From the NCBI RefSeq assembly GCF_029854705.2, contig NZ_CP139035.1:1240001-1304000 (forward strand): a stretch of DNA of 64,000 bases, in the 5' to 3' direction. Below are positions 56,373 to 64,000 of the stretch, piece by piece. Position 1 is the first letter of the stretch; each line of letters starts with the position of its first letter. Both the position numbers and the translations under genes were made by a program. Under the pieces are notes generated by a model. It saw nothing but the letters and a program-made list of their open reading frames with translations, was not told where the DNA came from and did not search any database. This stretch comes from Akkermansia sp. N21116 (GTDB lineage Bacteria; Verrucomicrobiota; Verrucomicrobiia; Verrucomicrobiales; Akkermansiaceae).

Positions 56373-57545
56373 CTATTGATGCCTGATCAATGCCTCCCAC
56401 TGGTCAACGATGTTTACTGTTGAAAACTTTCGAACCTTTTTCCGCGCCCGCTGTGACAGTGCGGAGAAATCAAACTTCCCATCAATGCATTGCTGGATTT
56501 GTTGAGCCATTGCAGATGGTTTCTTGTCAACAATAAATCCGTTCTCTCCATCGTCTATTATATCATACACTGCCTCAAATGTGCCGTAAGATACCGGGAC
56601 ACATCCGAATTGCATGGCTTCCACCAATACTAACCCCCACCCCTCGTAGTTAGAAGTGAGGCAGAGGAACTTGGCTTTTGCGTAGTATTCTCCTACATTA
56701 GCCTTGTTTCCCTCAAATGAAATGCGTTCGACGGCCAATTCCCGGGCAAATGATTTCATTCGCTGTAAATCTGAACCGTCACCCACAACTATAGCTCTCC
56801 AGTCGGGATTTCGCTTTACCAACATCTGCCAAACGCGAACAAAGTCATAGACATTCTTGGATGAGTTCTCAATCCGGCCCATAAACAGCAGTACATTCTC
56901 TCGTTCAAATTGATCGATTGTGACAATGTCGGGGAATGTATTTGGATTGTTTATGGCTATGAGCTTTGAAGCGGGGACATTAGGCACAAATCGTTTCACT
57001 CGTTCCTGATACCGATACGAGAGCAGACAGTATTTGTCTGAAGTGTTAATCAATTGAGAGAATATATTTTTTGCACCCTTGATGTAATGATCTCGTACAA
57101 GATATGGAGCAATAATGCCCACATATTTAAAAATACAGCCTGCCAATGAATTTGTATTTGTCAACCCGCGAAGTATCAATCTCTCTTTTTTATAGGTTGC
57201 AAATGGCTGACTATGATACACTGATACCTTAAATATGGTACTTGGAAATGCACTTAATATGGGAATGACTTCATTACTGAACGACTGGTTAATTACTGCA
57301 TCTATTTCAAGTTTTTCTGTCAAGACTCTGACTTGATGTGTTACATTTGACTTATCGGAGAGATAGTATTGTGTACAAAGGGAATCTACTCCTATGCTCG
57401 TATCTTGGTGTTTTGCCGTGGAGGTACATAAAAAAGAGACTTTGTGTCCACGCCGTACTAACTCCTTTGCCAAAGTATTCGTAACACGTTGTACCCCGCC
57501 ATTATTCGCAATGATGGGGAAATCGAATATGAACATGATATTCAT
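56373..57545 (-). CDS. Glycosyltransferase family 4
   Basis: A 390-residue GT-B fold enzyme. It starts NIMFIFDFPIIANNGGVQRV, with the GG(V)QRV loop and LAKELVRRGHKVSFLC. The donor domain shows LLFMGRIENSSKNVYDFV, VVGDGSDLQRMKSFA and CLTSNYEGWGLVLVEAMQFGCVPVSYG. The family signature is complete. The start overlaps the upstream pyruvyl-transferase stop by 4 bp. AT-rich, part of the imported cassette. Confidence 0.93.
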   Translation of the reverse strand: MNIMFIFDFPIIANNGGVQRVTNTLAKELVRRGHKVSFLCTSTAKHQDTSIGVDSLCTQYYLSDKSNVTHQVRVLTEKLEIDAVINQSFSNEVIPILSAFPSTIFKVSVYHSQPFATYKKERLILRGLTNTNSLAGCIFKYVGIIAPYLVRDHYIKGAKNIFSQLINTSDKYCLLSYRYQERVKRFVPNVPASKLIAINNPNTFPDIVTIDQFERENVLLFMGRIENSSKNVYDFVRVWQMLVKRNPDWRAIVVGDGSDLQRMKSFARELAVERISFEGNKANVGEYYAKAKFLCLTSNYEGWGLVLVEAMQFGCVPVSYGTFEAVYDIIDDGENGFIVDKKPSAMAQQIQQCIDGKFDFSALSQRARKKVRKFSTVNIVDQWEALIRHQ

Positions 57546-58609
57546 AGCTGTAACATTTTCTTGAGATAATCGATAGATGATGAACGCATCTGCAAAAGTT
57601 TGGGGAATACGATGTCGTAATCAATGGTTTGTTCCCATGCCTTTGTCTTTTTTGCTCGTTCGATGGAATCGAAATACCTGTTTTCTAAACCCAACTTTTT
57701 AAGCAAATCTGTCATGCGGACTTTTCGCTCCTGATTTATGTTGTTATTTATAATGATAAATTGTTTGCGAAATAGAAGGCTGAATGTGAGCCCGTGGAAT
57801 GATGGAGTAATGACAAGTGACGCACGAGCAATGCTATTGACCCACTGTTCTACATCAGGCCGATTCCAGGCAATGGTGTTTGAGAGCAGGACTTTCTTGT
57901 TTATATTATTGGGACGTAATCCTAATTCGTGAGCCAGTTCTATCGAGAACTTTGCCAACTCGTTATTGGTAGAGAGCGGATAGTAGGCTAAAGTGCCATC
58001 TTCTGTAGCGTTCTGGCTGTTTACCCCAAAGTATTCATCAAAGAGCAAAGTCGGGTCAAGCACTTCGGCGGCATCGATGTTGAATACTTCTTTTAAAATT
58101 CTGATGCCTGAGGCTTCCCGGCAAGACACAGCAGAAAACCTGCATAACATTTGCTTTGCCATGGAAGTCAACGGTTCATTTGCTTGCCATTCGCTTATTC
58201 CAAAGCTTGATGCGTAGGATGCGCGCCTTATCTCACCCTTGCCAAATGCAAGGAAGAAAGCCTCGGCTTTGTCTGCGAGAATCTTATAGTTCCACACTTG
58301 GTCGCTGCCCACAAGGTATAAGTCCGCTTCTGGAGGATTGGCTTTTAATTCTTCGTAAGTATGGTAATGGCGTGTTTTATTAGGAAAGTATTTATTCCAA
58401 AATATTGAGAATTTGAAATGGGTCAATGTGCACGAAGAAATGTATCGAGCCAATCGCCCCTTAAAAGACTCATTAGGGTTTTCGTTTTCGCGAAAATCGA
58501 TGATTGTCACATCATGTCCCAACTCTTCTAAGATGCGGCAAGTCGCATAGGCCTGCAACTCCGCACCATAGTTCCCTACGTGCCAAATAGTTAACAATGC
58601 AATTCTCAT
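57542..58609 (-). CDS. Polysaccharide pyruvyl transferase family protein
   Basis: A 355-residue protein of the polysaccharide pyruvyl transferase family. It begins RIALLTIWHVGNYGAELQAY and has the VGSDQVWNYK motif, RRASYASSFGISEW, SCREASGIRIL and ITPSFHGLTFSLLFRKQFI. Members ketalise sugars with pyruvate from PEP (CsaB, WcaK), although many in capsule loci have unproven donors. It overlaps both neighbours by 4 bp, and its tight pairing with the FrhB-like gene upstream is a recurring arrangement in Bacteroidetes-type loci. Confidence 0.9.
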   Translation of the reverse strand: MRIALLTIWHVGNYGAELQAYATCRILEELGHDVTIIDFRENENPNESFKGRLARYISSCTLTHFKFSIFWNKYFPNKTRHYHTYEELKANPPEADLYLVGSDQVWNYKILADKAEAFFLAFGKGEIRRASYASSFGISEWQANEPLTSMAKQMLCRFSAVSCREASGIRILKEVFNIDAAEVLDPTLLFDEYFGVNSQNATEDGTLAYYPLSTNNELAKFSIELAHELGLRPNNINKKVLLSNTIAWNRPDVEQWVNSIARASLVITPSFHGLTFSLLFRKQFIIINNNINQERKVRMTDLLKKLGLENRYFDSIERAKKTKAWEQTIDYDIVFPKLLQMRSSSIDYLKKMLQL

Positions 58610-59817
58610 TTACTCAAAAGTTCAAGTTGGTTTTTCAAGTCTTTTTTTGCTTTACTTTGCAGAAGCATCCCGTATAGTTGCATTTCGATAGAAAGTTTTG
58701 AGTCATAATCGACCAATGGCCAGACTAAACGGTATAGCCCGTTTCTAAGAAAAAAAAACGCTAAATGGCGGCTTATCAGGCGACGAACGCCTTTGGAATT
58801 CCCAAAGTACAAATTGGGGTTTCTAGATGCTACTTTATCGATTTTGATTTCACTCATTGTCAGATCAGCTTTCTGAAGCAACTCATACATCCGCTCAGAA
58901 TGAACTATTAGAGATGAAAGTCCATTACTATGCTGATGAGTGAAATCGGTATCTCCCCAAAAATCACCAATTGTACAATCGCTTTGTCGCTTAAAGCCGA
59001 CGAAACGGCAGTTCAAACAGGAAGCCCGTTTGGTAATTTTAGTAGAGAAGCATTTTAGGACGATGTTTTGACAACCTAAATCTTTAACTGATCCATCGTT
59101 GCCATTTAGTTTCAACCTATAAGTGAAACCTGTACTTTTCCATCCATTGTCTTTGTCTCGAAACGAAATGATATCACTATATTTCCCTGAACTGGCAAGA
59201 GAAATCATCGGCAGCATGGAAGACAAACCACCGCAAATGGTATCTACTGTATAAAGGTTGTCGTATGGCTTATAATGCAGATACGCATATAAGGCTGCAA
59301 TTTGGCATCCTAATCCTGAGAACAATACGGTTTTACCTTGCTTCAAGTCTTTCTTTACTTGATTGTACACACCAGCGGTGATGCTGTGCTGATATTTGGA
59401 GTTTTGCAAATTGTGTAGGTTTTCTAAATTATTTACCCTGATATGCTTAATCTCAAAACCATGGATGGCAGCACCATAAACTAATCCTCCAGACTGTAAC
59501 ACATAAGTTGCAAGTGCGGCGAAGACTCCGCCGGAAGCACTGGACTGACGTTGTTTTTCATCATTGTTCCATCCGGCAAATGCTTTTGCTATTTCGCTTT
59601 CTCCATACCGCTTTCCATTAAGACCGGGACAGCTTTTTCGACATGCGCCACAACCGGTACACCTATTGCTGTCGACAGACATGCGTAGAAAGCCATTCCT
59701 GTCAATAGTATAACTAATGGCAGCATGTGGGCATGTATCAAAACATGCCATACAAGCGGTACATTCACTTGATCTGGCAAAGCTAGCAATATTATTATGG
59801 TGAAATACAGTAGCCAT
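58606..59817 (-). CDS. FrhB-like coenzyme F420 hydrogenase/dehydrogenase beta subunit family protein
   Basis: A 403-residue protein with an N-terminal double [4Fe-4S] ferredoxin domain: CTACMACFDTCPHAAI at about 19-34 and CTGCGACRKSCPG at about 53-65. The rest is the FrhB-type N- and C-domains (SASGGVFAALATYVL, VLFSGLGCQIAALYAYL, RASCLNCRFVGFKRQSDCTIGDFWG in parts). Relatives are usually annotated as F420 hydrogenase subunits, but this organism is not expected to use F420. In polysaccharide loci the protein is typically next to a pyruvyl transferase, as here, and its role there is unknown; a redox modification of a glycan precursor is conceivable. It overlaps the pyruvyl transferase by 4 bp. 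Confidence 0.88.
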   Translation of the reverse strand: MATVFHHNNIASFARSSECTACMACFDTCPHAAISYTIDRNGFLRMSVDSNRCTGCGACRKSCPGLNGKRYGESEIAKAFAGWNNDEKQRQSSASGGVFAALATYVLQSGGLVYGAAIHGFEIKHIRVNNLENLHNLQNSKYQHSITAGVYNQVKKDLKQGKTVLFSGLGCQIAALYAYLHYKPYDNLYTVDTICGGLSSMLPMISLASSGKYSDIISFRDKDNGWKSTGFTYRLKLNGNDGSVKDLGCQNIVLKCFSTKITKRASCLNCRFVGFKRQSDCTIGDFWGDTDFTHQHSNGLSSLIVHSERMYELLQKADLTMSEIKIDKVASRNPNLYFGNSKGVRRLISRHLAFFFLRNGLYRLVWPLVDYDSKLSIEMQLYGMLLQSKAKKDLKNQLELLSK

Positions 59818-59819
59818 AT

Positions 59820-60056
59820 TTACTCGACAATATATTTATCGATAATATTATGATCGCTATTCCGCATGACTTTCCTCCTTAATGCGTGTAAAGGGGAAGT
59901 GCCATATGTATAATATGATTCGCATTGGCATTCGTGAGTTACAGCATTACGTGGACTCAACATGCATTGTTCGGGTGTTTTTACAGCTGGCATGATTAGT
60001 GCTTGCTCATCGAAAGTAATGTAATAATGGTCGAAGAAAATAGTATTGAAAAACAT
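59820..60056 (-). CDS. Orphan small ORF between flippase and FrhB-like genes
   Basis: I do not recognise this 78-residue frame (MFFNTIFFDHYYITFDEQAL...). It has no signal peptide or membrane segment but contains several Cys (CMLSPRNAVTHECQCESYY). It ends 2 bp before the FrhB-like start, like an operon gene, so it may be a small real protein or the tail of a degraded one. Near its end a strong AAGGAGG (reverse of 59874-59880) stands 6 bases before an in-frame ATG at 59867 that would make only 15 residues. Such Shine-Dalgarno sites are otherwise almost absent in this window. Confidence 0.35.
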   Translation of the reverse strand: MFFNTIFFDHYYITFDEQALIMPAVKTPEQCMLSPRNAVTHECQCESYYTYGTSPLHALRRKVMRNSDHNIIDKYIVE

Positions 60057-60108
60057 GTGTGTGTTAATAAATTTTACCGTAAATCAAATATGGTTAATTA
60101 TAAGTTTA

Positions 60109-61647
60109 TTATTTATTGTGATATTTATTTATCAAACTAAGAGCTTTTGAATATATAAATATACGTTCATGTGCTGTCATGCCTACATAAAATATCGATA
60201 GTGATGTTGTAAGAATGCATGTTGTTATGACAAATGACACGCGTTGTAATGATGGTTCCATGATATTAATCATAATGATCGGCAGGACAACTGATGCGCA
60301 GGCTACAATAATGACATGAATTACAACTTTACGCAGGTAACGAGCTATTGCTATGTTTGCCAAATGATTGGCAAACAACAATCGACACACCAAACACAGG
60401 ATATTTAGCGATATGGAGACAACGTAAGTCACCCAAACAGGGAAACCGCAATACAACAGCAGCCATGACAAAGGCATATTAAGCAAAGTTATACCACCTA
60501 CAACCAATTGGTAGTTCCTGATTTTGCCAGTAGCCAACAACACTATAATCAATGTCTGCGACAATGACATAGCCACTGCATCAATGAGTTGAAGCCGAGC
60601 GAAAGTTCCGGTATGGGGTGGTACGACTTTTAGCCACAATTGCAGCAAAGTATTCGTTTCCAATATAAGAGGTATCGTAATGAAGAGCAGTAAATAACCG
60701 GAAAATCTGGCTCCTTGTTCAACCAGGAAGTTCAAATGGTCTTTATCATCAGCTACATAAGTTTTTATTATCTGTGGCCTGAGGGCTGTTATAAAATTCT
60801 CGGAAAAACTGGCAACAGCTGTATTTACCTGGAGTGCGATACCTCGCGCGGCATTTATTGCAACTCCAGTGAAAACGTTTACAATTATATCTACACCTTG
60901 ATTCTTCAAAATCCCCGCAGATGTTCCGATGAAATTCCAACCGGCAAAGCTAGCCATTTCCTTGAACAAGCCTTTGTCAAATGTGGGTCTTGCCATTTGA
61001 GTGGAGAATGTATTCCTGCAATACACATATTGCATGATCACATATATCAGTGTTACAGCCGACAACAAGAAACCATACATAATCAGCTTGTCTACCGGGT
61101 AGAGTTGCAAAACAAAAACTACAATCAGCTGTAATAAAGCCTCACCAATCCCAAAGTACGCATAAATCGACATCCGCTCATTTGATATGATGAGAGCATT
61201 AAATGGGACACTGAAAAGCCTTATTATAAAAATTGCGAGTGAAAATTGAAAGAGAATATTGACTGCCCCGATTCGATTACAGGGTATATTCATCTGTGTA
61301 TTTAATAAATACGATCCGATTATTTCAGCACAGACAATTATCAATACTCCAATACAAAACAGTATAGACACAGATAGGCCGAACAGTTTTCGTACTTTTT
61401 CGATATCACCCTGGCCTAATGAAAAAGTAATAAATCGGGAAATCGCACCAGACATTGCATTTGATAAAATGGAGAATGATACGACAATACCTCCAACAAC
61501 GCTGTATATCCCATAATCTTCTACGCCCAAAACTCGCAGAACGACTCTCGAAGTGTAAAGAGTAACGAACATTACCAACAACATTCTGGCATATAACATC
61601 AGAGTGTTTTTGGCCAGGCGACGGTTGCTTGAAGAGTGATTCTCCAT
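60109..61647 (-). CDS. wzx: Wzx-type polysaccharide flippase
   Basis: A 512-residue membrane protein of the MVF/MATE-like exporter group with 12-14 helices. The N-terminus NRRLAKNTLMLYARMLLVMF, TLYTSRVVLRVLGVEDYGIY and VGGIVVSFSILSNAMSGAIS (in parts) are typical of Bacteroidetes O-antigen flippases. It would move the undecaprenyl-linked repeat unit to the periplasm for the EpsG-type polymerase. AT-rich. It is the first complete gene of the AT-rich block; 14 bp upstream of its start lies the end of a broken flippase-like N-terminus. Confidence 0.93.
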   Translation of the reverse strand: MENHSSSNRRLAKNTLMLYARMLLVMFVTLYTSRVVLRVLGVEDYGIYSVVGGIVVSFSILSNAMSGAISRFITFSLGQGDIEKVRKLFGLSVSILFCIGVLIIVCAEIIGSYLLNTQMNIPCNRIGAVNILFQFSLAIFIIRLFSVPFNALIISNERMSIYAYFGIGEALLQLIVVFVLQLYPVDKLIMYGFLLSAVTLIYVIMQYVYCRNTFSTQMARPTFDKGLFKEMASFAGWNFIGTSAGILKNQGVDIIVNVFTGVAINAARGIALQVNTAVASFSENFITALRPQIIKTYVADDKDHLNFLVEQGARFSGYLLLFITIPLILETNTLLQLWLKVVPPHTGTFARLQLIDAVAMSLSQTLIIVLLATGKIRNYQLVVGGITLLNMPLSWLLLYCGFPVWVTYVVSISLNILCLVCRLLFANHLANIAIARYLRKVVIHVIIVACASVVLPIIMINIMEPSLQRVSFVITTCILTTSLSIFYVGMTAHERIFIYSKALSLINKYHNK

Positions 61648-61661
61648 AAACGATGTTCTGT

Positions 61662-61718
61662 TTATTTCTTGTTTTTAAAGCCTGTGTTCCTGATGATTCT
61701 GTTAGCCGTTGCTGACAT
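61662..61718 (-). pseudogene. N-terminal stub of a second flippase-like gene
   Basis: An 18-codon frame from the ATG at 61718 encodes MSATANRIIRNTGFKNKK. Its start overlaps the stop of the GT2 gene in a TAATG, so it looks like a genuine coupled gene start. The first 14 residues resemble Wzx N-termini of the 'NkrI.kNTgfLy.rm' type and parallel the intact flippase downstream (NRRLAKNTLML). Homology is lost after the Phe, where the AT-rich block begins. I read this as the cut-off start of the flippase gene that the cassette replaced. The short length keeps the call tentative. Confidence 0.55.
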
Positions 61719-62491
61719 TATTGGGAGAGATAATTGAAGGGATTTTTGACAGAGAATATTTTGTGCCAGAGACGGGCGACCGGGTACAGGAGGGGGCAGG
61801 GGAGGGAATTGAGGAGGAATGCTTGGCGGTTCTGTTTTGTGTTTCGCATGATGGCTTTTAATCCATTCGTGCTGGAGCCCCCCGTGCGCATAAAAACCAT
61901 GGAGCGTTGCAGATGGCGTGTCCGGATTCCGAACCGTTCCGTGAAACGGAGCATGAGTTCGAAGTCTGCCGCGCTGCCGATGGCGGGAACGAAGGGGCCG
62001 AATTGTTCAAAACACTGCCGTTTACAGTAGAAAGTGGGGTGAGCCGGGCTCCAGCCTTTCTGGAACGAACCGGGAGTGTATTCTTTTCCTCTCCAGGATC
62101 GGACTACCTTTCGTTCTTTGTTGATGTAGTCCAGATCCCCGTGGATAGCATCTGCTTCTGGATTGGCACAGAAGGCTTGAGCAATATCTCGCAAGACGTG
62201 GTTGTCTTGATAGTAGTCATCGGCATTGAGGAATCCGATTACCTCTCCCGTGGCCATACGGATACCTTTGTTCATGGCATCGTAGATACCTTGATCCGGT
62301 TCTGATATCCATCGCATGCGTCCAGAAAATGCCTTTTCGCTACTGCGTATTATCTCGACAGTTTTGTCGTTACTATTCCCGTCGACAATAATGTACTCGT
62401 AGTCCTTGTTGCTCTGATTGAGGACGCTGTGTATGGTGTCGCCCAGAGTAGCCTCACTGTTATAGCAGACTGTGATAACGGTAATTTTCAT
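61718..62491 (-). CDS. Glycosyltransferase family 2 (WcaE-like)
   Basis: A 257-residue GT-A enzyme: KITVITVCYNSEATLGDTIH, YIIVDGNSNDKTVEII and the metal-binding GFLNADDYYQD. WRGKEYTPGSFQKGWSPAHP is typical of the colanic acid WcaE subgroup. GC content is back to the level of the left part of the window, unlike the AT-rich genes that follow it. It probably adds the second sugar of the repeat unit. It lies 20 bp after the sugar transferase gene. Confidence 0.93.
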   Translation of the reverse strand: MKITVITVCYNSEATLGDTIHSVLNQSNKDYEYIIVDGNSNDKTVEIIRSSEKAFSGRMRWISEPDQGIYDAMNKGIRMATGEVIGFLNADDYYQDNHVLRDIAQAFCANPEADAIHGDLDYINKERKVVRSWRGKEYTPGSFQKGWSPAHPTFYCKRQCFEQFGPFVPAIGSAADFELMLRFTERFGIRTRHLQRSMVFMRTGGSSTNGLKAIMRNTKQNRQAFLLNSLPCPLLYPVARLWHKIFSVKNPFNYLSQ

Positions 62492-62511
62492 CTGTTATCT
62501 ATTTTCTAGTT

Positions 62512-63273
62512 TCAGTGTTGCAGGTGAGTAGGTTCGTTGCCGCGAATTCCTCGTGTTTCGGTGTCTTTGGGAAGAATGCAACGTTGAGCGGAGACAAGCG
62601 CGTTCTGGCACTGTTCGATGCCTTCGCGTTTGAACACTTTATAGAAGGTTCGAAAGAGGATGCAGACATCTGAGAACAGGGAGGCGTGAAGGATGTAATC
62701 CAAGTCGAAACAGACGCGTTGGCGAAATGTGAGGTTATTGCGTCCCTGAATTTGGGCGAGGCCGGTGATACCGGGGCGCATCATCATTCTTCTCTCTTGT
62801 GTGGAGGGTGCAAAATTGGACATTTGCTCCGGGATCCACGGTCTGGGGCCGACGAAGCTCATGTCGCCTTTGAGGACGTTGATGAGTTCGGGGAATTCGT
62901 CGAGCGAAGTTGATCGAAGAAATGCTCCCAGCTTGGTGGTGCGTTGTTCGTCGGGGAGAAGATTTCCATCGGAGTCACGTTCATCGGTCATCGTTTTGAA
63001 CTTGATGATCTGGAAGGGTTTTCTGTGTTGTCCGATACGCGTTTGGCGGAAGAAGGGAGAGGCTCCGGTTTTAATTCTCAGGATGATGTAGATGGGGAGG
63101 ATGAGGAAGGGGATGATGAAAATGAGGCTTGTACACGCGACGATGAAGTCGAGGGGCCGTTTAATATATCTGGCGTAAAAGGTGATATGTTTCCGTTTGT
63201 GTTGATGAGGCAGGTGTTGGGGAGTAGTGCTTCCTGAAGGAATGGAGAGGTCGGAAGCGTGTCTGGTGGGCAT
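62512..63273 (-). CDS. Undecaprenyl-phosphate sugar phosphotransferase (initiating transferase)
   Basis: A 253-residue monotopic bacterial sugar transferase of the short type (WbaP/PglC C-domain). One N-terminal re-entrant hydrophobic segment (PLDFIVACTSLIFIIPFLIL) is followed by FFRQTRIGQHRKPFQIIKFK, KTMTDERD, LRSTSLDEFPELINVLKGDM with the catalytic Asp-Glu pair, and SFVGPRPW. It loads sugar-1-phosphate onto undecaprenyl phosphate and so starts the repeat unit. The N-terminal ~30 residues are low-complexity; a start later at M-less positions is not available. Native GC content. Confidence 0.94.
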   Translation of the reverse strand: MPTRHASDLSIPSGSTTPQHLPHQHKRKHITFYARYIKRPLDFIVACTSLIFIIPFLILPIYIILRIKTGASPFFRQTRIGQHRKPFQIIKFKTMTDERDSDGNLLPDEQRTTKLGAFLRSTSLDEFPELINVLKGDMSFVGPRPWIPEQMSNFAPSTQERRMMMRPGITGLAQIQGRNNLTFRQRVCFDLDYILHASLFSDVCILFRTFYKVFKREGIEQCQNALVSAQRCILPKDTETRGIRGNEPTHLQH

Positions 63274-63326
63274 GGCTTTTGTTATGAGGAAGTTTGTACG
63301 GAAAGGTTCCTGTCATTGGAGTGGAA

Positions 63327-63995
63327 TCATGCTCTGCTCCGTACGTGTTCGGGGCGGTGGGCATCGGTTCCGATCCAGTTGCAGAGACCTTTTTTCCGCA
63401 GTGTTCGGGCCAATTTCTGGATATGCCGTCCTCGCATTCCGATGAGGGATGAGAGGTTGATCTGGAACTCGACTTCGTTTTGATGGAGAAGTTCCAGGGC
63501 TTCCAGGTCGAGTATGGAGCCGTATCGTTCCGGGTGTGCCAGGACGGGGATGTAGCCCTGAGCCTGAACGAGGAAGATCATTTCTTCCCAGTTGCCGGGG
63601 AGTGAGATACGAGAAAATTCAATCAGCAGACGCTTGCCATCGTAGGTGAGTAGTTTTTCCGAGTTGTCCTTGAGCCGGGGCAGGAAGCTTTCGTCGAGCA
63701 TGTATTCGGCTGCCAGCCGGAGGTCGAAGCCGTTGAGGTCGAGTGTTGCCAAGGCCTCGTTGTACCTCTTGCGGAGATTGCTGGCAGTGTTGTCGGGCAG
63801 CTCGGCCATGACGTGCGGAGTACACCAGGCTCCCCGGAGACCGATTCGGCGCATGGCGTTGATGATGGCCTGGCTGTCTTCCGGGCTTTGTGCTCCATCG
63901 TCTATTCCCCAAAGGATGTGACTGTGCCTGTCCATGCCGTCGGGAAACAGCACGGACAGGTCAGCCGGATTCCTATGAAAGAAGGGTAATCGCAT
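63327..63995 (-). CDS. CpsB/CapC-type tyrosine-protein phosphatase (PHP family)
   Basis: A 222-residue manganese-dependent PHP phosphatase that dephosphorylates tyrosine kinases controlling capsule or exopolysaccharide length. Metal-binding motifs are visible: DRHSHILWGIDDGAQS, CTPHVMAEL, LAHPERYG and GTDAHRPEHV. The ATG at 63993-63995 fits family starts, so the gene is probably complete, although only five bases of upstream sequence are visible. The cognate kinase (Wzc/BY-kinase) is not in the window and may lie just to the right. Confidence 0.9.
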   Translation of the reverse strand: MRLPFFHRNPADLSVLFPDGMDRHSHILWGIDDGAQSPEDSQAIINAMRRIGLRGAWCTPHVMAELPDNTASNLRKRYNEALATLDLNGFDLRLAAEYMLDESFLPRLKDNSEKLLTYDGKRLLIEFSRISLPGNWEEMIFLVQAQGYIPVLAHPERYGSILDLEALELLHQNEVEFQINLSSLIGMRGRHIQKLARTLRKKGLCNWIGTDAHRPEHVRSRA

Positions 63996-64000
63996 CGATG

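Noticed and set aside
1-64000. tRNA, rRNA, CRISPR arrays, transposases or integrases
   Set aside because: I looked for T-loop motifs, tandem repeats with spacers and transposase/integrase proteins and saw none that hold up.

Overview
The window looks like a chromosomal segment of a mucus-associated Verrucomicrobiota bacterium, most likely an Akkermansia relative. The reasons are secreted glycosidases for host glycans (GH89 alpha-N-acetylglucosaminidase, GH97 and GH110 families), a Bacteroidetes-like SdhCAB complex, Gram-negative lipid A genes (lpxI, lpxK), SHD1-domain and thioredoxin-like secreted proteins, and an almost complete lack of Shine-Dalgarno sequences. The genus is inferred; no marker gene or rRNA is present. 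I saw no tRNA, rRNA, CRISPR array or insertion sequence.

Layout. 1-5.5 kb (minus): a partial VOC-like gene, a secreted cupin, GH89 and a YbaL/Kef-type antiporter. 5.7-10.3 kb (plus): an exopolyphosphatase-like protein with a degraded active site, polyphosphate kinase and a YugP-like membrane protease. 10.6-11.1 kb: an AT-rich orphan secreted protein. 11.3-16.8 kb (plus): a six-gene run of pyruvate dehydrogenase E1alpha, E1beta and E2, then lpxI, exonuclease III and rdgB. 16.9-23.7 kb (minus): a NhaD/ArsB-type transporter, GH97 and carB, the last two each followed by a clear intrinsic terminator. 23.9-27.6 kb (plus): a MarR regulator with a candidate operator, a secreted transglutaminase-like protein and a thioredoxin-fold protein. 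27.7-31.6 kb (minus): DJ-1 family protein, thioredoxin and GH110. 31.7-35.2 kb: sdhC-sdhA-sdhB. 35.4-44.5 kb (minus): CstA-type transporter, gpmA-ldhA, lpxK, a zinc-ribbon coiled-coil protein, a TlpA-like protein with SHD1, and a SNF2 helicase.

44.9-64 kb (minus) is surface-polysaccharide territory. Transcription enters from the right: CpsB-type phosphatase, initiating sugar transferase, GT2, Wzx flippase, FrhB-like iron-sulfur protein, pyruvyl transferase, several GT4 enzymes, an EpsG-type polymerase, a GT14 pseudogene, further GTs and an acetyltransferase. It ends in a nucleotidyltransferase-GHMP kinase fusion, an APH-fold sugar kinase, a YdcF-like protein and an outer-membrane barrel protein.

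The most informative observation is that the very AT-rich block at about 52.1-61.66 kb is bordered on both sides by broken genes. On the right is a 14-residue flippase-like N-terminus, translationally coupled to the GT2 gene. On the left is a 59-residue C-terminus of a hexapeptide acyltransferase, coupled to the next GT. This reads as the scar of a capsule/O-antigen cassette replacement. Nearby, a GT4 gene carries two overlapping, mutually exclusive perfect palindromes inside its coding sequence.
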